A stretch of DNA of 64,000 nt from Rachicladosporium sp. CCFEE 5018 (GCA_002077045.2 KZ111149.1:1505677-1569676), one strand, 5' to 3'. Shown: positions 1 through 11,442, counted from the stretch's first letter. The notes: generated by a model not told the origin, from the letters alone. Translations and numbers: made by a program.

Positions 1-37
1 GAGCTGTCGCATTCACGGCGCTAACGCAAGAATAGAC

Positions 38-630
38 ATGATCCTCTGCCCTTCAGTCCAGATCCCATCGCGTGGATGTACGACTCACCACGGCCAGTAC
101 GATGAGGCTGACTTCACCCTTCAAAAAGGTTCATATGAGATCACTGGTCTGAACAAGGGTGCTCCTTTGCACCTGGAGTTGAAGAACCTGCCGAAGTTTG
201 ACGTTATATTGGCTGGCGCGTCTCGCCCGGACTTCATCGACATAGTGCGTCGCGATATGCCCTCGCTGTCTGCACGGATACTCACGATACTGGGAAGAGC
301 CAGTCCTCAGCTTAGAGTGGCGTTGATGTGGGTCTGCCTAATGTCCAGCAACTTGAGTGATCAGCCGCTGACATGCTTGCGCTCAGCTCCAAGTCATATC
401 CTCTCCGCAAGAAGTATTGGCGGAGTTGGTTGCTTTCCGCTGCCCCGGCTGCTTCAATCGCTAATTGGAATCCGGGTGTGGACCCTCGGGCTCCTTATGT
501 CGATTTCGAACTTGACCGGATGGGCTCGATCGAGGGTGGCACTTACGACTACGACTCCATCATGAACTATCCTAGCTGGGACGCAGGAGAGTCAGTGACA
601 CGCCACGTACTTCTACACGGGCGGTCATGA
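38..630 (+). pseudogene. Astacin-like (M12A) metalloprotease remnant
   Basis: Two overlapping plus-strand reading frames look like pieces of one broken gene. The first (from 38) reads as an ordinary coding frame for about 80 codons and then loses sense. The second (from 373) ends with a segment containing YDYDSIMNYPSW near base 550-585. That segment matches the Met-turn region of astacin-type zinc proteases, where SIM-H/N-Y follows a tyrosine-rich stretch. I cannot find the HExxH zinc motif in either frame, so the catalytic part is missing or frameshifted beyond recognition. A real intron between the frames is possible, but I see no convincing donor and acceptor pair. The family assignment rests on the one motif only. 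Confidence 0.3.
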
Positions 631-1473
631 GGATCCCAGTAGACTAGCAATCTCGCCCGGCGACATTGCGAGAGTCAGAACTCTGTATCCTCCACCCTCA
701 CCTGCTCGGCTATCTCGCTCCGTCGGAAACGCCACTGAGGGTTCTGCGTTTCCTCCAGTCAAGGACTCGTTGGGAATGTGCTGCAGTGCCAGTCGACAAA
801 GTGTGTAGTGCTGGCGTGCTATCATCTTCGCCGCGTGTTGGGTATATCGCGGTCATGGTCGTTGGTCTGAAGCCAACAATGCGTTCTTCGAGCAGCTGCA
901 GTGGGATGTCGAGGTTGTTGAGGTGCATACGTCTTTCCATCAAGTAATCGGTAGACATTGTGTTTTGTTGCAATAAGGCTTGGGCTATAAAGATCTTTGT
1001 GATGCGTTTGGCAGTGGGATTTAGTTGTTGCAATAGTGACAATGGTGGCAGTGAACTCAAGGGGTTTTCAACTTCCAGCTCGACGTGATTCATGGAGCAG
1101 GTACGACATGACTTGGCAACGCATCCACCCGATACTGCGCTGATCGATCTGATACTACTCTCTTGCGTCTCTTAGGCGGTCCGTATCCCGTCTATGCATC
1201 GCAGAACCTCTACACCTCGACCCAGTCATCCTTCCCTTCAGCCGTCACCTACTCCTCCCCCTTCAGCTCTGCACCAAACTTTGACACCTCGCCCGACCCT
1301 AGGGTCTTACTCTCGACATGTTGAGTCTGTTGAGCAACGACACCATCCATCCGGACACCTCTATCAGCGTGCTTGGGACACATGAATGGCAAGGACCATT
1401 GCGGACGCGTGAATCCTTTCGCGATCGCAATCGCCCACGCCCCCTCGCCTTGACATGTATTCTCCGCGATCTT
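631..1473. other. No supported gene
   Basis: A minus-strand ATG frame of 127 codons (710-1093) is open, but it has no recognisable domain and its codon use is not clearly that of a gene. Nothing else stands out. Confidence 0.5.
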
Positions 1474-1737
1474 TTATTGGAAGTAAGACTTGCGGTCCTC
1501 CTCCTCCTTCTCTCTAGACGCCCACAACGCTGAGTTGACGATCTCGTGCGGCACCTTGATGATAGTCCAGCCGAGTGTAGTAGCAGCAACGTTCATGTTC
1601 TTGATAGTATCGAAAAGCTGGCTAGCAAGAATCCCGATCTCGTCAGAGGCGTTGCTCGAGAGGGCGTAAGAGACGCCAGGTCCAACGAAGACGCGCCCGA
1701 ACTTTTCGGCGCGTTCCTTAGTGAGAGGCGGTACCAT
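1474..1737 (-). CDS. Small hypothetical protein, charged C-terminus
   Basis: The ATG frame encodes 87 residues with many codons ending in C, as in the better-supported genes of the window. The protein starts MVPPLTKERAEKFGRVF and ends in a charged stretch ASREKEEEDRKSYFQ. I recognise no domain. It resembles the ORF at 2555-2908: both have an A-L-x(3)-A-S stretch, a hydrophobic middle and a charged helical tail ending near SYFQ or DYFVQ. It may be a truncated member of a small local family. An upstream exon is possible, because CACAG directly precedes the ATG region. Confidence 0.35.
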   Translation of the reverse strand: MVPPLTKERAEKFGRVFVGPGVSYALSSNASDEIGILASQLFDTIKNMNVAATTLGWTIIKVPHEIVNSALWASREKEEEDRKSYFQ

Positions 1738-2554
1738 ACTGTGACAGTTCTGTAAATACGTGGAAGAAACGATCTGTGACGTCCGGAATATCTCACCTTG
1801 CAGTCGAGCTGAGGGCGATGTCCTATAGTTCAAATCGCTTGTAGTTGGTTTGCTAAGAGCTGACACCGGGTTTGCTGCTTTTGCAAATGCGAATCGTAGG
1901 GTGTTCCTATATGATCGGGCGAAGCACTCACAGGATTTGCCCAGTGACCGCGCGCTAGTCTCAATCGAGCATTTTCTCGTTGCATTCACTTCACGATATC
2001 GAAGGACATGGCCAAAGCAGAGTGAAGTGCCATGAAAGGGAGAGGCTATTCAGCACGATGGATGTTCGCTGCCTAGTACTGCTGCGACCCATGGGTCCGT
2101 TCGAAGGGTATCATTCGACAGCATTACTTGAGGGCTACAGACTGTCGGCATAGGAGGTTTCAATATGGGTGCATTTTGGGCATTGATAGGCACAGAGATT
2201 GGTGAGCAACGTGGTCCATTGTCCGTATCTCCACTACTGAGGCTGTGAGAAGAAGGCCTTCGAGATTCCCTCTTTGTCCTCCCCATATTCCGCCGCACTC
2301 AGCCACCTTCGTTCGCACACGGGTATGGCCAGGTCGCGTCGCTCCTGGTCCCCAGTCATACATTAATCATTCCTTACTGCCTTCATGCGCATCCTAGCTG
2401 CGTCAATGCTGTACCTACCCACCATAGGTTGCAACAGAGACCCCGCGCGCGCTGAAGCAGCTTCACCGACACCTCCAGCATTCTTTGCGTGCCGAGCTGC
2501 GGATGGATCAGTCAAGTCCGGTTGGAGACACACGGCTGTCTCGACTTACCACAG

Positions 2555-2908
2555 TCACACAATCGCGCACTCCTCTCGCTCCTTCTTCTCCACAACAACC
2601 GAGTCCTCTCCCGCCTTACACAGCCTCTCCACCTCAAGTTGCACGAAATAGTCCCTGACCTCCTTCATCTGCCGCTCGTACGCCTCGCGGAGCTTCTCCC
2701 TGTCCATCTTTGCGAGATGCGCGTTGTGAATGTGGCCGGCGACTTGCTTGGCTACGACATCGCAGATGGAGATCTTGATCCCATGGACCACGCCGAGTTC
2801 ATGGACTTGACGGGAGGCGCGATTGGCGAGCGCGACGAGGGTTGGGCTGGTGGAACGCTTGGGCTTGGGATCCATCTTGCCATTGAGAGAGATTCCGAGG
2901 CCGGCCAT
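2555..2908 (-). CDS. Small charged helical hypothetical protein
   Basis: An ATG frame of 117 residues. A basic N-terminus (KMDPKPKRSTSP) is followed by a predicted helical body and a strongly charged stretch of about 45 residues, MDREKLREAYERQMKEVRD and onward, which should form a long helix or coiled coil. No named domain is visible. The C-terminal half aligns with the C-terminal half of the ORF at 3448-3927: MDREKLREAYERQMKEVRDYF against ATKAEIEHATEQEMRAVYQYF, with matching downstream EDSVVVEKK and EDEWVEVER. The two therefore look like tandem paralogues on the same strand about 0.6 kb apart. No homologue outside the window is known to me. Confidence 0.45.
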   Translation of the reverse strand: MAGLGISLNGKMDPKPKRSTSPTLVALANRASRQVHELGVVHGIKISICDVVAKQVAGHIHNAHLAKMDREKLREAYERQMKEVRDYFVQLEVERLCKAGEDSVVVEKKEREECAIV

Positions 2909-3447
2909 GGTCGCGATTCTGTCAAAGATTTGCTTTTTGGGCAGCGAAGCAGGTCTTTGGCTGTAGGCACGCGTCTTCGATGTCTCTTGTCACCGGGTAA
3001 TACGCTGAAACGACCGTGACGATTGCGAGAGATAGCAATGCGCGAAACTGGATCAACCGTAATGTTGAAGATGTTGAGCTTAATCAATGCGCAGAACAGC
3101 AAGTGGGAAGTGTGCCTGATGTTGATCTTCATTCACGTGTAGGAAGTCTTGGCGCTCACCTTCGGGGCCAGTGCACGCATCTACAGGGAAGACTGGGATT
3201 GCAGGACATGGTAGCAAGTCGTGGAGTACGATGTTACTGTGAACCGCACGCTATTCCACTAGGCTAGGACTGCGGTGAAGCACACAAGTTGACTGCGGAC
3301 TCTTCATACCCACCAATGTCCCACTCCCAGCTTGTTCCCCCTAAGAGCAGGTCGTATTGCCTCCGCAATCCTTGAGCACCATGGTGCAATCCTGCGGCCA
3401 GTGCCCTACCATGTGCGGGCCGCGGAGTCTTCGATCGCTGAAAGAGG

Positions 3448-3927
3448 TCAGTCGGTGGTCGACACGTGTATGTAGGAACAAAGGAAGCCACGAACCTCAA
3501 ACCATCTCCCAATTCTCTTCTTCTTTATCACCCTTTCGACTTCCACCCATTCGTCCTCCACATAACGCACCGTGACAACCTTAAAGTACTGATACACCGC
3601 CCTCATCTCTTGCTCAGTCGCGTGCTCGATCTCTGCCTTCGTAGCCTTGCCGCTCGCCATGATCTTCTACAGCCTACCAACGGAGAGCTTGACGGCCGCA
3701 TCGCGCATCGGAGTGGCAATGGCTTGCTCGCCGGCAATTGCATGAACTTCCTCGGTCAGAGCTTCGATCATTTGGGAGACTTGCGCTTCGGTGGCGAGGA
3801 CTGCTGCAGGAGAGCGGGCTTTGTTCTTGTTGAGGAGAACTTGTTCGGAAGCTCCGACGCCGAGGACGCTGAGCATGTTATTAATGAATGTGCCGAAGGT
3901 TGGGAGAGTAGTCTTACTGTTTACCAT
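3448..3927 (-). pseudogene. Paralogue of the 2.6 kb ORF, in-frame TAG
   Basis: Reading from the ATG at 3927, a frame with coding-like codon use (many C-ending codons) runs to TAG at 3667-3669. It continues without any shift into MASGKATKAEIEHATEQEM and on to 3448. The segment after the stop is clearly homologous to the C-terminal half of the neighbouring ORF at 2555-2908, where the equivalent codon is a sense codon. The simplest reading is a nonsense mutation in a duplicated gene. Stop readthrough or two adjoining genes cannot be excluded. The 15 bases around the stop are too short to be an intron. Function is unknown. Confidence 0.45.
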
Positions 3928-3972
3928 CCACAATGACCTTGCCAACGTTGCCACTTCCACTCTGGGAGCCAC

Positions 3973-5491
3973 ACTCCTCCATGTTGAGTCTGACGTTGAT
4001 CGAGCCGGGCGTCGTAGGTACTGCGTTGCGGAAGGATAGTAAGGATTGGAGATTGGGAGATCAAAGAATTCGTGCTTGGGTGGAGAGTGTAAGAGTGGAT
4101 CGAGAGCGGTGTCTTAAGACATGCAGTCTATTGACAGCTTCACAACCAGGATAAGCGAGCGGGTGGCGCTTGGGCCACTCATATTCACTTCCTGGGACTC
4201 CGGACTGACTAAGCGACATCGCGACGGTGTGGTATTAGCGCTTGAGATAACGACGAGTAGACTTGAACGCATGCTGTGGATGTTGCTACGATGCATCTCC
4301 GTGCTAGTGCAGCTCGATCGCGGTCACCTTTGCTGACCGGTAATCAACCACTGTTGCCCAGACCCAGTATCTCGACCACCCGTCCACTCCGTCCAGAGCT
4401 CTCCAGCTCGCTCTTCAACGCGTCCCTCCATCCCTGAGACTGCTGTAGCCTGCGCTGAATGGACGCGTGACTAGTATTGCTGCACTTGCGGCAGAAAGGA
4501 ACACTGTGGAATACCTAGAATCTGCTTGCGCAAGTCTTCTTTCGCACTCCCAGCATCTACACAGTCACCGTAAGCCGTATCATTCTTCGGCTTGACCCCA
4601 TACTGCGAAAGTACGGCGATGCCCTGTTGGTACTTCACAGTGCAATCAGCGTCAATAAGATCCGCTTGTTCTTCGCAACTATGCCTTTTGCCCGTTAAGA
4701 GAAGGATGGTGCCTTATGCAGCTGCCCGTGTCGCGCTCGAATAGCGAGCGCGGAGATCGTGAATATGATCGAGTTGTGACTGAGCAGGATCTGTGGCTCG
4801 AAGGCGGCAGGGGACAGCGTCGAGGACGCAGAGGAGCTTACATCGACAGTATTGCCTCTGTCGTCAGCATTCGTTGAGGCATTGACACTGTCAACCGTCA
4901 GAGTCTTGCTTTCTGCGTCTGAGCGCTCGCCACAGCGACTCGTCCGTCGATGCTGATGATACTGTCGCTCGAGTGTCACGAACGTTGGTGTCCGCGCTAT
5001 TACCCATCTCTATCGAAGTAGTCGTCCTCTACCAGGTCTTCGGCCAGGAGTATGAGAAGAGCAGTAGAGATTGGCTACAGGAATGAATTGATAGCAAATC
5101 TGTGACTTGATCTGGCAAGACGTGTGAGAAAGAGATCACAGACCAGCCCGAGGCGCGGAGCTGCAGAAAAAGCCGAGATCTTCCATGTATATCAAGAGAA
5201 CCTGCGGATGGATAAAGACTACTGCTCACTCTTGAGACTCCTGGACGAAAGCGGAGCTATATGGCCTTCACGGTGCGGTGCAGAGCTGTCCATACATGTC
5301 TTGTTTGCTAAGGGAGCGGCGTTGCCATTGAACATCTCTCATCCTCCTCTTGCTTTCATCCATGAGGAGAAAAGCGCGGCCATGGAGTCTGAGATACGCG
5401 AATAGCATGGTGCCTCGAAGCGGTGCGTGGGAACAGCGAATGCGTAATACGGTGCTGTGTAAGGTGTCCGGGATGTTCGATCTGCGGCGTT
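3973..5491. other. No supported gene
   Basis: Only short conflicting frames are present on both strands. I see no conserved motif, tRNA or clear repeat. The segment from about 5030 leads into the repeat array that follows. Confidence 0.5.
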
Positions 5492-7600
5492 TTATAGATC
5501 ACTGCTCAATTTTGCCTCCAACTCCTTCCATCTCCGTCTCGACGTCTTGAAGTCATCGATGCAGTGGACACGTGCGACTACAAACCTGTTGGAGCGGTCA
5601 GCAGAGCTCAATGAGGAGAGAATGGCGATGTTCGCAAGCAGATGATTGCGATCAGAACTCTTTCTTCGTCATGTAGAAGGCAGGCTGATACTTGCGCTCT
5701 CAGTGAGGCAAGCAGACAGATCGAGGCCTCTTTGATGTCTTCTCATCATGTAAGGCTGCGAAGAGAGGGGGAGAGGGAGGACTCACAGTCAATCTTAGTG
5801 ATTTGCTGCTTGTGCTATCGGCTGGTGGCATCCTGTCGTACTAGAAGTATGGTCAGCACAGTTCCGTGCGATGGTCACGTCAAAGTATCGAGGAGGAATG
5901 CAGGTCAGAATCAGCTTTTGCTCATGTTCGAGGTAGGCTGATACCCACACCCTCGGCGAGGCACTCTATTTGAAAGACTTGGCCTCAGGGTCATCGTCTC
6001 ATCATGCATATAGCAGCATCGCAAGCACTGGGCTTTCTTACCGCGAATTGATGAGGTTCAGCACTTGTACAGTCGACAACAGTCTCGGTGCCGACCTGCG
6101 AGACCGATCAGCAATGCTCGCACGAAACCGGATGTGACAACAGTGACGATTAGATGCAGTCAGTATCAGCTTCCTGCTCATGGTGGAGGCAGGCTGATAC
6201 CCACGCTCTCGACGAGGAGGATCGAAGGGTATAATACCTCTAGGAGATCTGTTCATCATGGAAGTCGTAGTAGCAGGACATCAAGTGGACTCACCTTCGC
6301 ATCAAGTCTCCAGCGCGAAGTCTTTCGGTTTGTACAGCGGATGAGCTGTGGTAGCAGTCAGCATTGATCGGCACACACAACATTTGCAAAACATGGTCTC
6401 CAAGGTCGCAGTCAGAATCAGCTTGTCCGTCACTTCAGAGGCAGGCTGATACCCACACTCTCGGCGAGGCTTGGTTTAGTTAGATACCTCTGGGTAATCG
6501 TATCATCTCTGCACAGGACCCCAACGCAGACTCAAGGCACACAGTGAGACCAATTTGGATCACTGTCGAATATTGCGTTGAACAGACCTGGGGACGAAAT
6601 CAGCATAGTCTGTTGTGTAAGATTCCTACGCTTCGATGAAGTTTTCGTTGCAATCAGATTCAGCTTTCTCGCTCACGTTGGAGGTAGGCTGATACCCACG
6701 CTATCAGCGAGGAGGCAGCATCAGTTAGTATAAATGCCTCTGGGAAATCGTATCATCATTGCGGAGGAGAGTGGGAAAGATAAAGCGCGGTGCACTCACA
6801 GTGAAAGTTAAGACGCTGAAGGCTGCGGTGCATAGCGCAGAGGTTCGCTTCATCTGCAGATCCGATCAGCGTGTTTCCATGTAAGCGATCTCAACAGTCT
6901 CGTCACGGATTGTCGCAGTCAGAATCAGCTTCTCGCCCATTTCAGAGACAGGCTGATACCCACGCTCTCGGCGGGACCAGGGTAAAACTTCGTCCCAGGG
7001 AATTTGTTTCGTCATGCGGAGTCATGCGCAGGGAGGGAAGGTTGTCAGACTCACATCAGAACATCGTCTGCTCAAGATGGCTCCGTCGTGGCCAGTGGCC
7101 ACTTTGACTATTCACCATGTCAGCATAACCCACAATCGGAGTCTTTGTCATTATGATCAGGCTTCTGTTGCCATCAGATTCAGCTTTCTCGCCCACGTTG
7201 GAGGCAGGCTAATACCCGACCTCTCCGCGGGAGGTAGACGTGTATAAACTCCCAGGGCAATGCTGTCATCATGCAGGGTTGTTAGGAGTAAGGAAGTCTT
7301 GGACTCACAGATTGCTCTTCCGTCGGAGCATGCCCTGTTGAGCGTCTCGACCACTTGTGCTGTCAAGCATGTTAGCTCAGGCTGCGTGCGGAGTGTCTCA
7401 AACATAGCATGGGGATGTGTCGCAATCAGAAGCAGCATTATTGCTCATCTCGGAGGAAGGCTGATACCTACGCTCTCAGCGGGAAGAGGATCTAAAGCAC
7501 TCCCAGGGAAATCGTATCATTCATGCAACAGGAGTGTGGGTTGTGATGATGACTGACCTCGAATTACCTGCTCTCTTCTTGTGGCGCCACAGATATGCGC
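5492..7600 (-). repeat. Array of eight ~253-base units with exon-like segments
   Basis: A degenerate tandem array. The core, read on the plus strand as GAGGCAGGCTGATACCCACG followed by CTCTCGGCGAG, centres at about 5685, 5938, 6193, 6444, 6689, 6952, 7207 and 7459. Each unit also has a looser TCGTATCATCATGC element. On the minus strand, seven segments are flanked by a branch-like TGCTGAC or GCTAAC plus CAG/TAG upstream and a donor (five GTGAGT, one GTAAGA, one weaker GTGTGC) downstream: 5787-5840, 6042-6095, 6295-6345, 6543-6587, 6800-6853, 7055-7107 and 7309-7359, of 45-54 bases. All seven are stop-free in the frame that ends flush with the donor. The core itself encodes (R/C)(G/R/K)YQP in that phase after a TAG or GAG acceptor. 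A likely 3'-terminal exon is 5492-5585, ending in TAA. It may be a multi-exon gene built by unit duplication, or repeated introns around non-repeated exons. Confidence 0.6.
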
Positions 7601-8315
7601 GAAATGACCCTCCTGCGTGGTGTTGAGCGGCATGTCGAGTGTGCGGTCCCGTACCCGACCGAGTCGACTCACTCGAAGCCGTGGGTCACATCCTGAACTT
7701 GAGAGTTATATACTCAGGGAGAGTTGAGCTGGTTGTCGGATTGATGGGGATTCAAGGTGGCCTGATCTGCGCGTGAAATCTTTTGTCAGCTTAACTCGTT
7801 GCTGATCATCTATTAACCGCGTTGAGGGGCGTGATTGTTGTTCAGACAGAGAAGATTATTTGGTAGATCATCTGACTGGCCTGTGAGGGACGCAGTCATT
7901 GCTCATCTTGCAATGAAACGATTGTATCATCAAGACATTGGTATCTCTTGCAGGAGGTGTTTGCTGGTTACCTCGAAGCTCGGTCAGTGACGCCGCTCTA
8001 TGTCGTGTCGCGTTGTAGGTTTGATGTTTGCTGATCCGACGGATCTGCCGTTTTGATAGACGACGATGATGTTGTGGTAGGTCGATAGGGAAAAAGTAAG
8101 GTCAAGCAAGAAAGGATTGTCGGAAGACGCGCGTTGTTTTGGCTCAGCGGCCAAGGCAGTACGCCGGGCAACTACGACGACACTTGATTATGATTTGGCA
8201 CTGAGGCTATACAGCGAAGAGGATCACATTATGGTAACGGCATCACAGTACTGCATTGTTGTAGTGTCAGGCTCCCTTCCTCATCACCCCAATACCCTCA
8301 CTCCGCCCCACTCCC
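7601..8315. other. Upstream flank of the repeat array
   Basis: No gene is supported. Near 7890-7945 a diverged fragment resembling part of the array unit (CAGTCATTGCTCATC, later GATTGTATCATCAAGACA) suggests a ninth, decayed unit. A minus-strand TATATAA near 7705-7715 could be a promoter for the array transcript. Confidence 0.35.
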
Positions 8316-8757
8316 TCACTGCTCCAAGTTCAATCCCACAAGGCTCTTCACCAGCTTCGCCCTCTTCGCCAGCGCTTCCCTCTCCCTCCTCGCCTCCCGC
8401 GCTACCTTCACCCGCTTCGCCCCCTCTTCCTTAACCCTCCCCACCTTCTCCTTCGCCTCCTTCAGCTTCACCTTCCTCTCCTCGTCATCCCGAATCTTCG
8501 TCTCCCAGTCCATCAGCCGCTTCTCCTCCTCCGCTCGCAGCACCACAAAGTCCACTTGAGCTCTTTCGAGCTCATCTTCCCCCTCCATCATCCGGCGCTC
8601 TCTCGCTGCCAGTCCAGCTTCTTTGGCTCTAATAAGTTGCGTCAGTACTTGACTATTCGTCAGAAGGGTGTTAATGAGAGGGCAAGACTTACTTGTTCAT
8701 AGCATCAGCGTGCCGGGCCATCGCTATCGCTGCAGCACAGTCTTCTGCCGACGCCAT
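8316..8757 (-). CDS. Small coiled-coil hypothetical protein, two exons
   Basis: Exon 1 is 8693-8757, starting MASAEDCAAAIAMARHADAM. Exon 2 is 8316-8628. The intron (8629-8692, 64 bases) has donor GTAAGT, a CTGAC branch site and acceptor TTAG. The reading frame joins exactly and gives 125 residues. After an alanine-rich N-terminus the protein is almost entirely charged helix (E/K/R rich, about residues 25-115, such as RAEEEKRLMDWETKIRDDEE), as expected for a coiled coil. I recognise no family. A structural or scaffold role would only be a guess. The precise splice junction and uniform composition make it a convincing gene. Confidence 0.7.
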
Positions 8758-8780
8758 CTCCGCGATAGTATAGTTGATTG

Positions 8781-10056
8781 TTATTTGTGGTGGATTTGAT
8801 GATATGAGCTTGAGTGGGTTGCGATCGAACGTGAGAAGCGAATGATGGAAGCATCAGCAATATTGTTGTAGATACGTTGTCTGGCAGGTTCGAATACCTT
8901 AGGTATAGGCAAGGCACAATGGTACTGCATCCAATCTTTCCACTGTGCACCAGCATCGATTACTCCTCTGCAGCAAGTCGCTTTTCCTTTGCCCATCCTG
9001 ACCCATCCAACTAGCTCCACGTGAGCAGAAATCACCTTCTGTTTGATGTCATCTAGAAATCCCTCCTGGAGGTTGGCTGTGGACTTGATCATGCAGCTGT
9101 ACGGGGTCGCAGCGCGGTCTGTTGGCTCTCAAATCAACGCATCGAGATATTCGATGATCGGAGGGACCATGGTGTTCCACGTTATCTTGGGAATCGATTG
9201 CCCGCCCTCTGTCGAAGATGCCGCTGCTGATTTAGCCGTGGACTGTGACGCGCGAGAACAATCGGTGTATTCTCCCGCGAGGGAACCGCTGTCGGCCAGC
9301 TCCTTGCAAGCGTGATGTGTCGCTTCGAACTGCTGGTGGAAGTCATCGTGAACCGCCATACTCACCGCGAAGCTGGCATCAGCGACGTCGGAGTTCATGG
9401 CTGAGCTGTCTTCGCATTTGTGATTCGCCTGATAGAGGCTGAGCAACACTTCGCATGCCGGATTAATCTCATCCCCGAGAGCGAGATCATGTATCTGAGC
9501 AGCTGGTGATTCTGTCCGTGAACACTTCCTTCGCTGCTGTCATCCTCTTCTCCAATGGAGTTCGCTGCCCTGCTCTCTTGTGTTTTCTGGAATCTCTTCG
9601 AAAGCCTCCGCTGTTGCACATTTGCAGCAGCATCGCGGAGTCCAGTACTTCAGCATACCACTTTACAGCTTATGTCTTGATGCCCGCTTCTTTTTTCGTT
9701 CTTTCGGTATGGGCCATGGACGTGTGCAGCACCCGCCTCTGAGCAGTATGTGTGGCGTTTTGGCCTTTGTTAGCTCGGCGAGGCAGGCTTCCCCCAGCAC
9801 AGCACTCAGGCAGATGATCATCTTGAATTTGCATTATCGAGGTCCCATCTTCCGTATGGTCGTAGTGTGTTGCTTGAGAATCATTCAGTGGCTCCAAGCG
9901 CGTGTCTAGGTTGACCGGCCTTTGCACGCGTCGCTCGTGAAGCTGGGAGAGGAGTGCATCTACTGCGTCTGTATCGTCGCACATACAGCCAGTGACATTG
10001 ATAGACTGACCTGACTGCCAGCGAACAAGTCCTCCGCGCTTCACCGGACGTTCCAA
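8781..10056 (-). CDS. Uncertain multi-exon hypothetical gene
   Basis: Several minus-strand frames with gene-like codon use lie end to end: a segment near 9985-9760 beginning MCDDTDAVDALLSQLHERR, one near 9650-9480 (VQQRRLSKRFQKTQESRAAN), one at 9490-9129 (IHDLALGDEINPACEVLLSL onward) and one at 9085-8781 (QEGFLDDIKQKVISAHVELV). Between the second and third, the frame changes by one base without room for an intron, so a small indel or an assembly error is likely. I could not fix the other junctions. There is no recognised domain. This could be one decayed gene or two neighbours. The coordinates are an outer limit, not a spliced model. Confidence 0.3.
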
Positions 10057-11139
10057 TGATGCTGAGCGTGGGAGGTAGTGTTACACGTCGCACAGATGTC
10101 CACTTCGGCACTTCTCCCTCGGGATCACTGCCCGCTACGGTTCAGCATGATTTCGTCGCCGCCCAGCGTAGACGGAGCAGTCATTCGGCGAGTCTGACAA
10201 TCGTAAGAGCGAAGGGAAGGGGGGTGAGATGAATGCTTGAAGGAGCACCAGCACGATGAACAGGCCGTCGGCCGTCTTATGAAGGAGAGGATCTGTGCTT
10301 GATGTCAGGTCATGAACGCGACAATAGGACCTCCGGCAGTCGTTTTGATCGTACTTCTCAGTCAATCTTGTGATGCAGATCCTCGATTCGTGAGAGCATT
10401 CCTTGTTGATGCTTAGTCCGCTCGTGGTCATGTAGTAGCGATCTGCTTCTTGGCTGAGGAGTCGGAATGGTCTGCTTCGATTCATCACCATTGACGCGTG
10501 GACAAGAGTTATGAACCGTGTGGCTTCATACACTATGTGCGCTCATAGCCGTGAGGCTTCGCGTAAAGGGACAAGTGAGGCCATCGAGGCGTCGCCATCG
10601 ACTACTGGCAAGGGCTTCAATGCAAGATCTCGATTCTTCTCCAAGCACCGCCGCGAAGGCAGTGCACTGATGAAAAAAGGGGGAGGCCTTGTAGCATCAA
10701 CATGTGAGATGAGCATTGTAGGCGGCCTCTTAACTGGCATTGGACCGGGCGATGCCACACCAGGCAACTCGGAGAGTTGCAGCCATCAGCCGATGACGAC
10801 CAGAGTTGCCCATGATGAGCAGATTGAGCGGTGTGTTGCAGACAGCAACACACAGCACAGCGTTAGCAATCAAAAGGGGGGAGGAGGTTTTCACGCACCG
10901 AGAAGGCGGAGTACCAGCCATGCTGGGAAAGGAAAAGAAAAATGATGTTTGTCGTTGTTGTAGAGAAGAGGATGGAAGTGGAAGAAGTGGAAGAAGGAGA
11001 GGATATTTATGCTCACGGCGGAACAGCCAAGACGCTAGTTGGACTCGCTTGTGGTCGTAAGCGAGGAGCCTCAGGCGAGCACGGTATTGTCTAAGGCAAC
11101 GAGGCGCGTGTGACAGCAGCGAGGGCGGTGGAGGCGGGA
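10057..11139. other. No supported gene
   Basis: Overlapping frames on both strands show no domain or splice structure I can defend. Confidence 0.5.
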
Positions 11140-11442
11140 ATGAGGTCAGAAGTCCCTGCGTTACTGACCAAGTTCTTCGGCACCAAATCTGCACAAGGCT
11201 ACTGGATCGCTACCAAAGCAGACCGCACTAGGTTCCTCACACGAGCACCCTTCGAGCCAAACAGACCCGAAGAGCCAGTGTATGAGCCGCCTGCGTGGTA
11301 CGAAGGTGAAGGAGACAACATCACCTGTACGTCTGCTGAGTTCCGCGAGATGCATTGGCTTGCTATGAGTGCTGAGGAGCGCCGTTGCGTGGACGATCCC
11401 GGTGACACTACTGAAGAGGAGTTGTCAGAGGAGGACGAGTAG
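11140..11442 (+). CDS. Small acidic-tailed hypothetical protein
   Basis: The first ATG of an open frame gives 100 residues starting MRSEVPALLTKFFGTKSAQG. The middle is proline and tryptophan containing (PNRPEEPVYEPPAWYEGEG) and the C-terminus is acidic (TTEEELSEEDE). No domain is recognised. The frame opens upstream to a TAA at 11092, with only non-ATG codons before 11140. A donor-like GTAAGT at about 11605 lies beyond the stop and could belong to a 3' UTR intron or to the next gene. Confidence 0.35.
   Translation: MRSEVPALLTKFFGTKSAQGYWIATKADRTRFLTRAPFEPNRPEEPVYEPPAWYEGEGDNITCTSAEFREMHWLAMSAEERRCVDDPGDTTEEELSEEDE

Noticed and set aside
3667..3681. Tiny intron to remove the in-frame TAG
   Set aside because: The GT to AG distance is only about 15 bases, far below the minimum for fungal introns.
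5492..7600. CRISPR-like array
   Set aside because: Units are about 253 bases, diverged, and contain splice-like signals. CRISPR repeats are short and near-identical, and the genome is eukaryotic.
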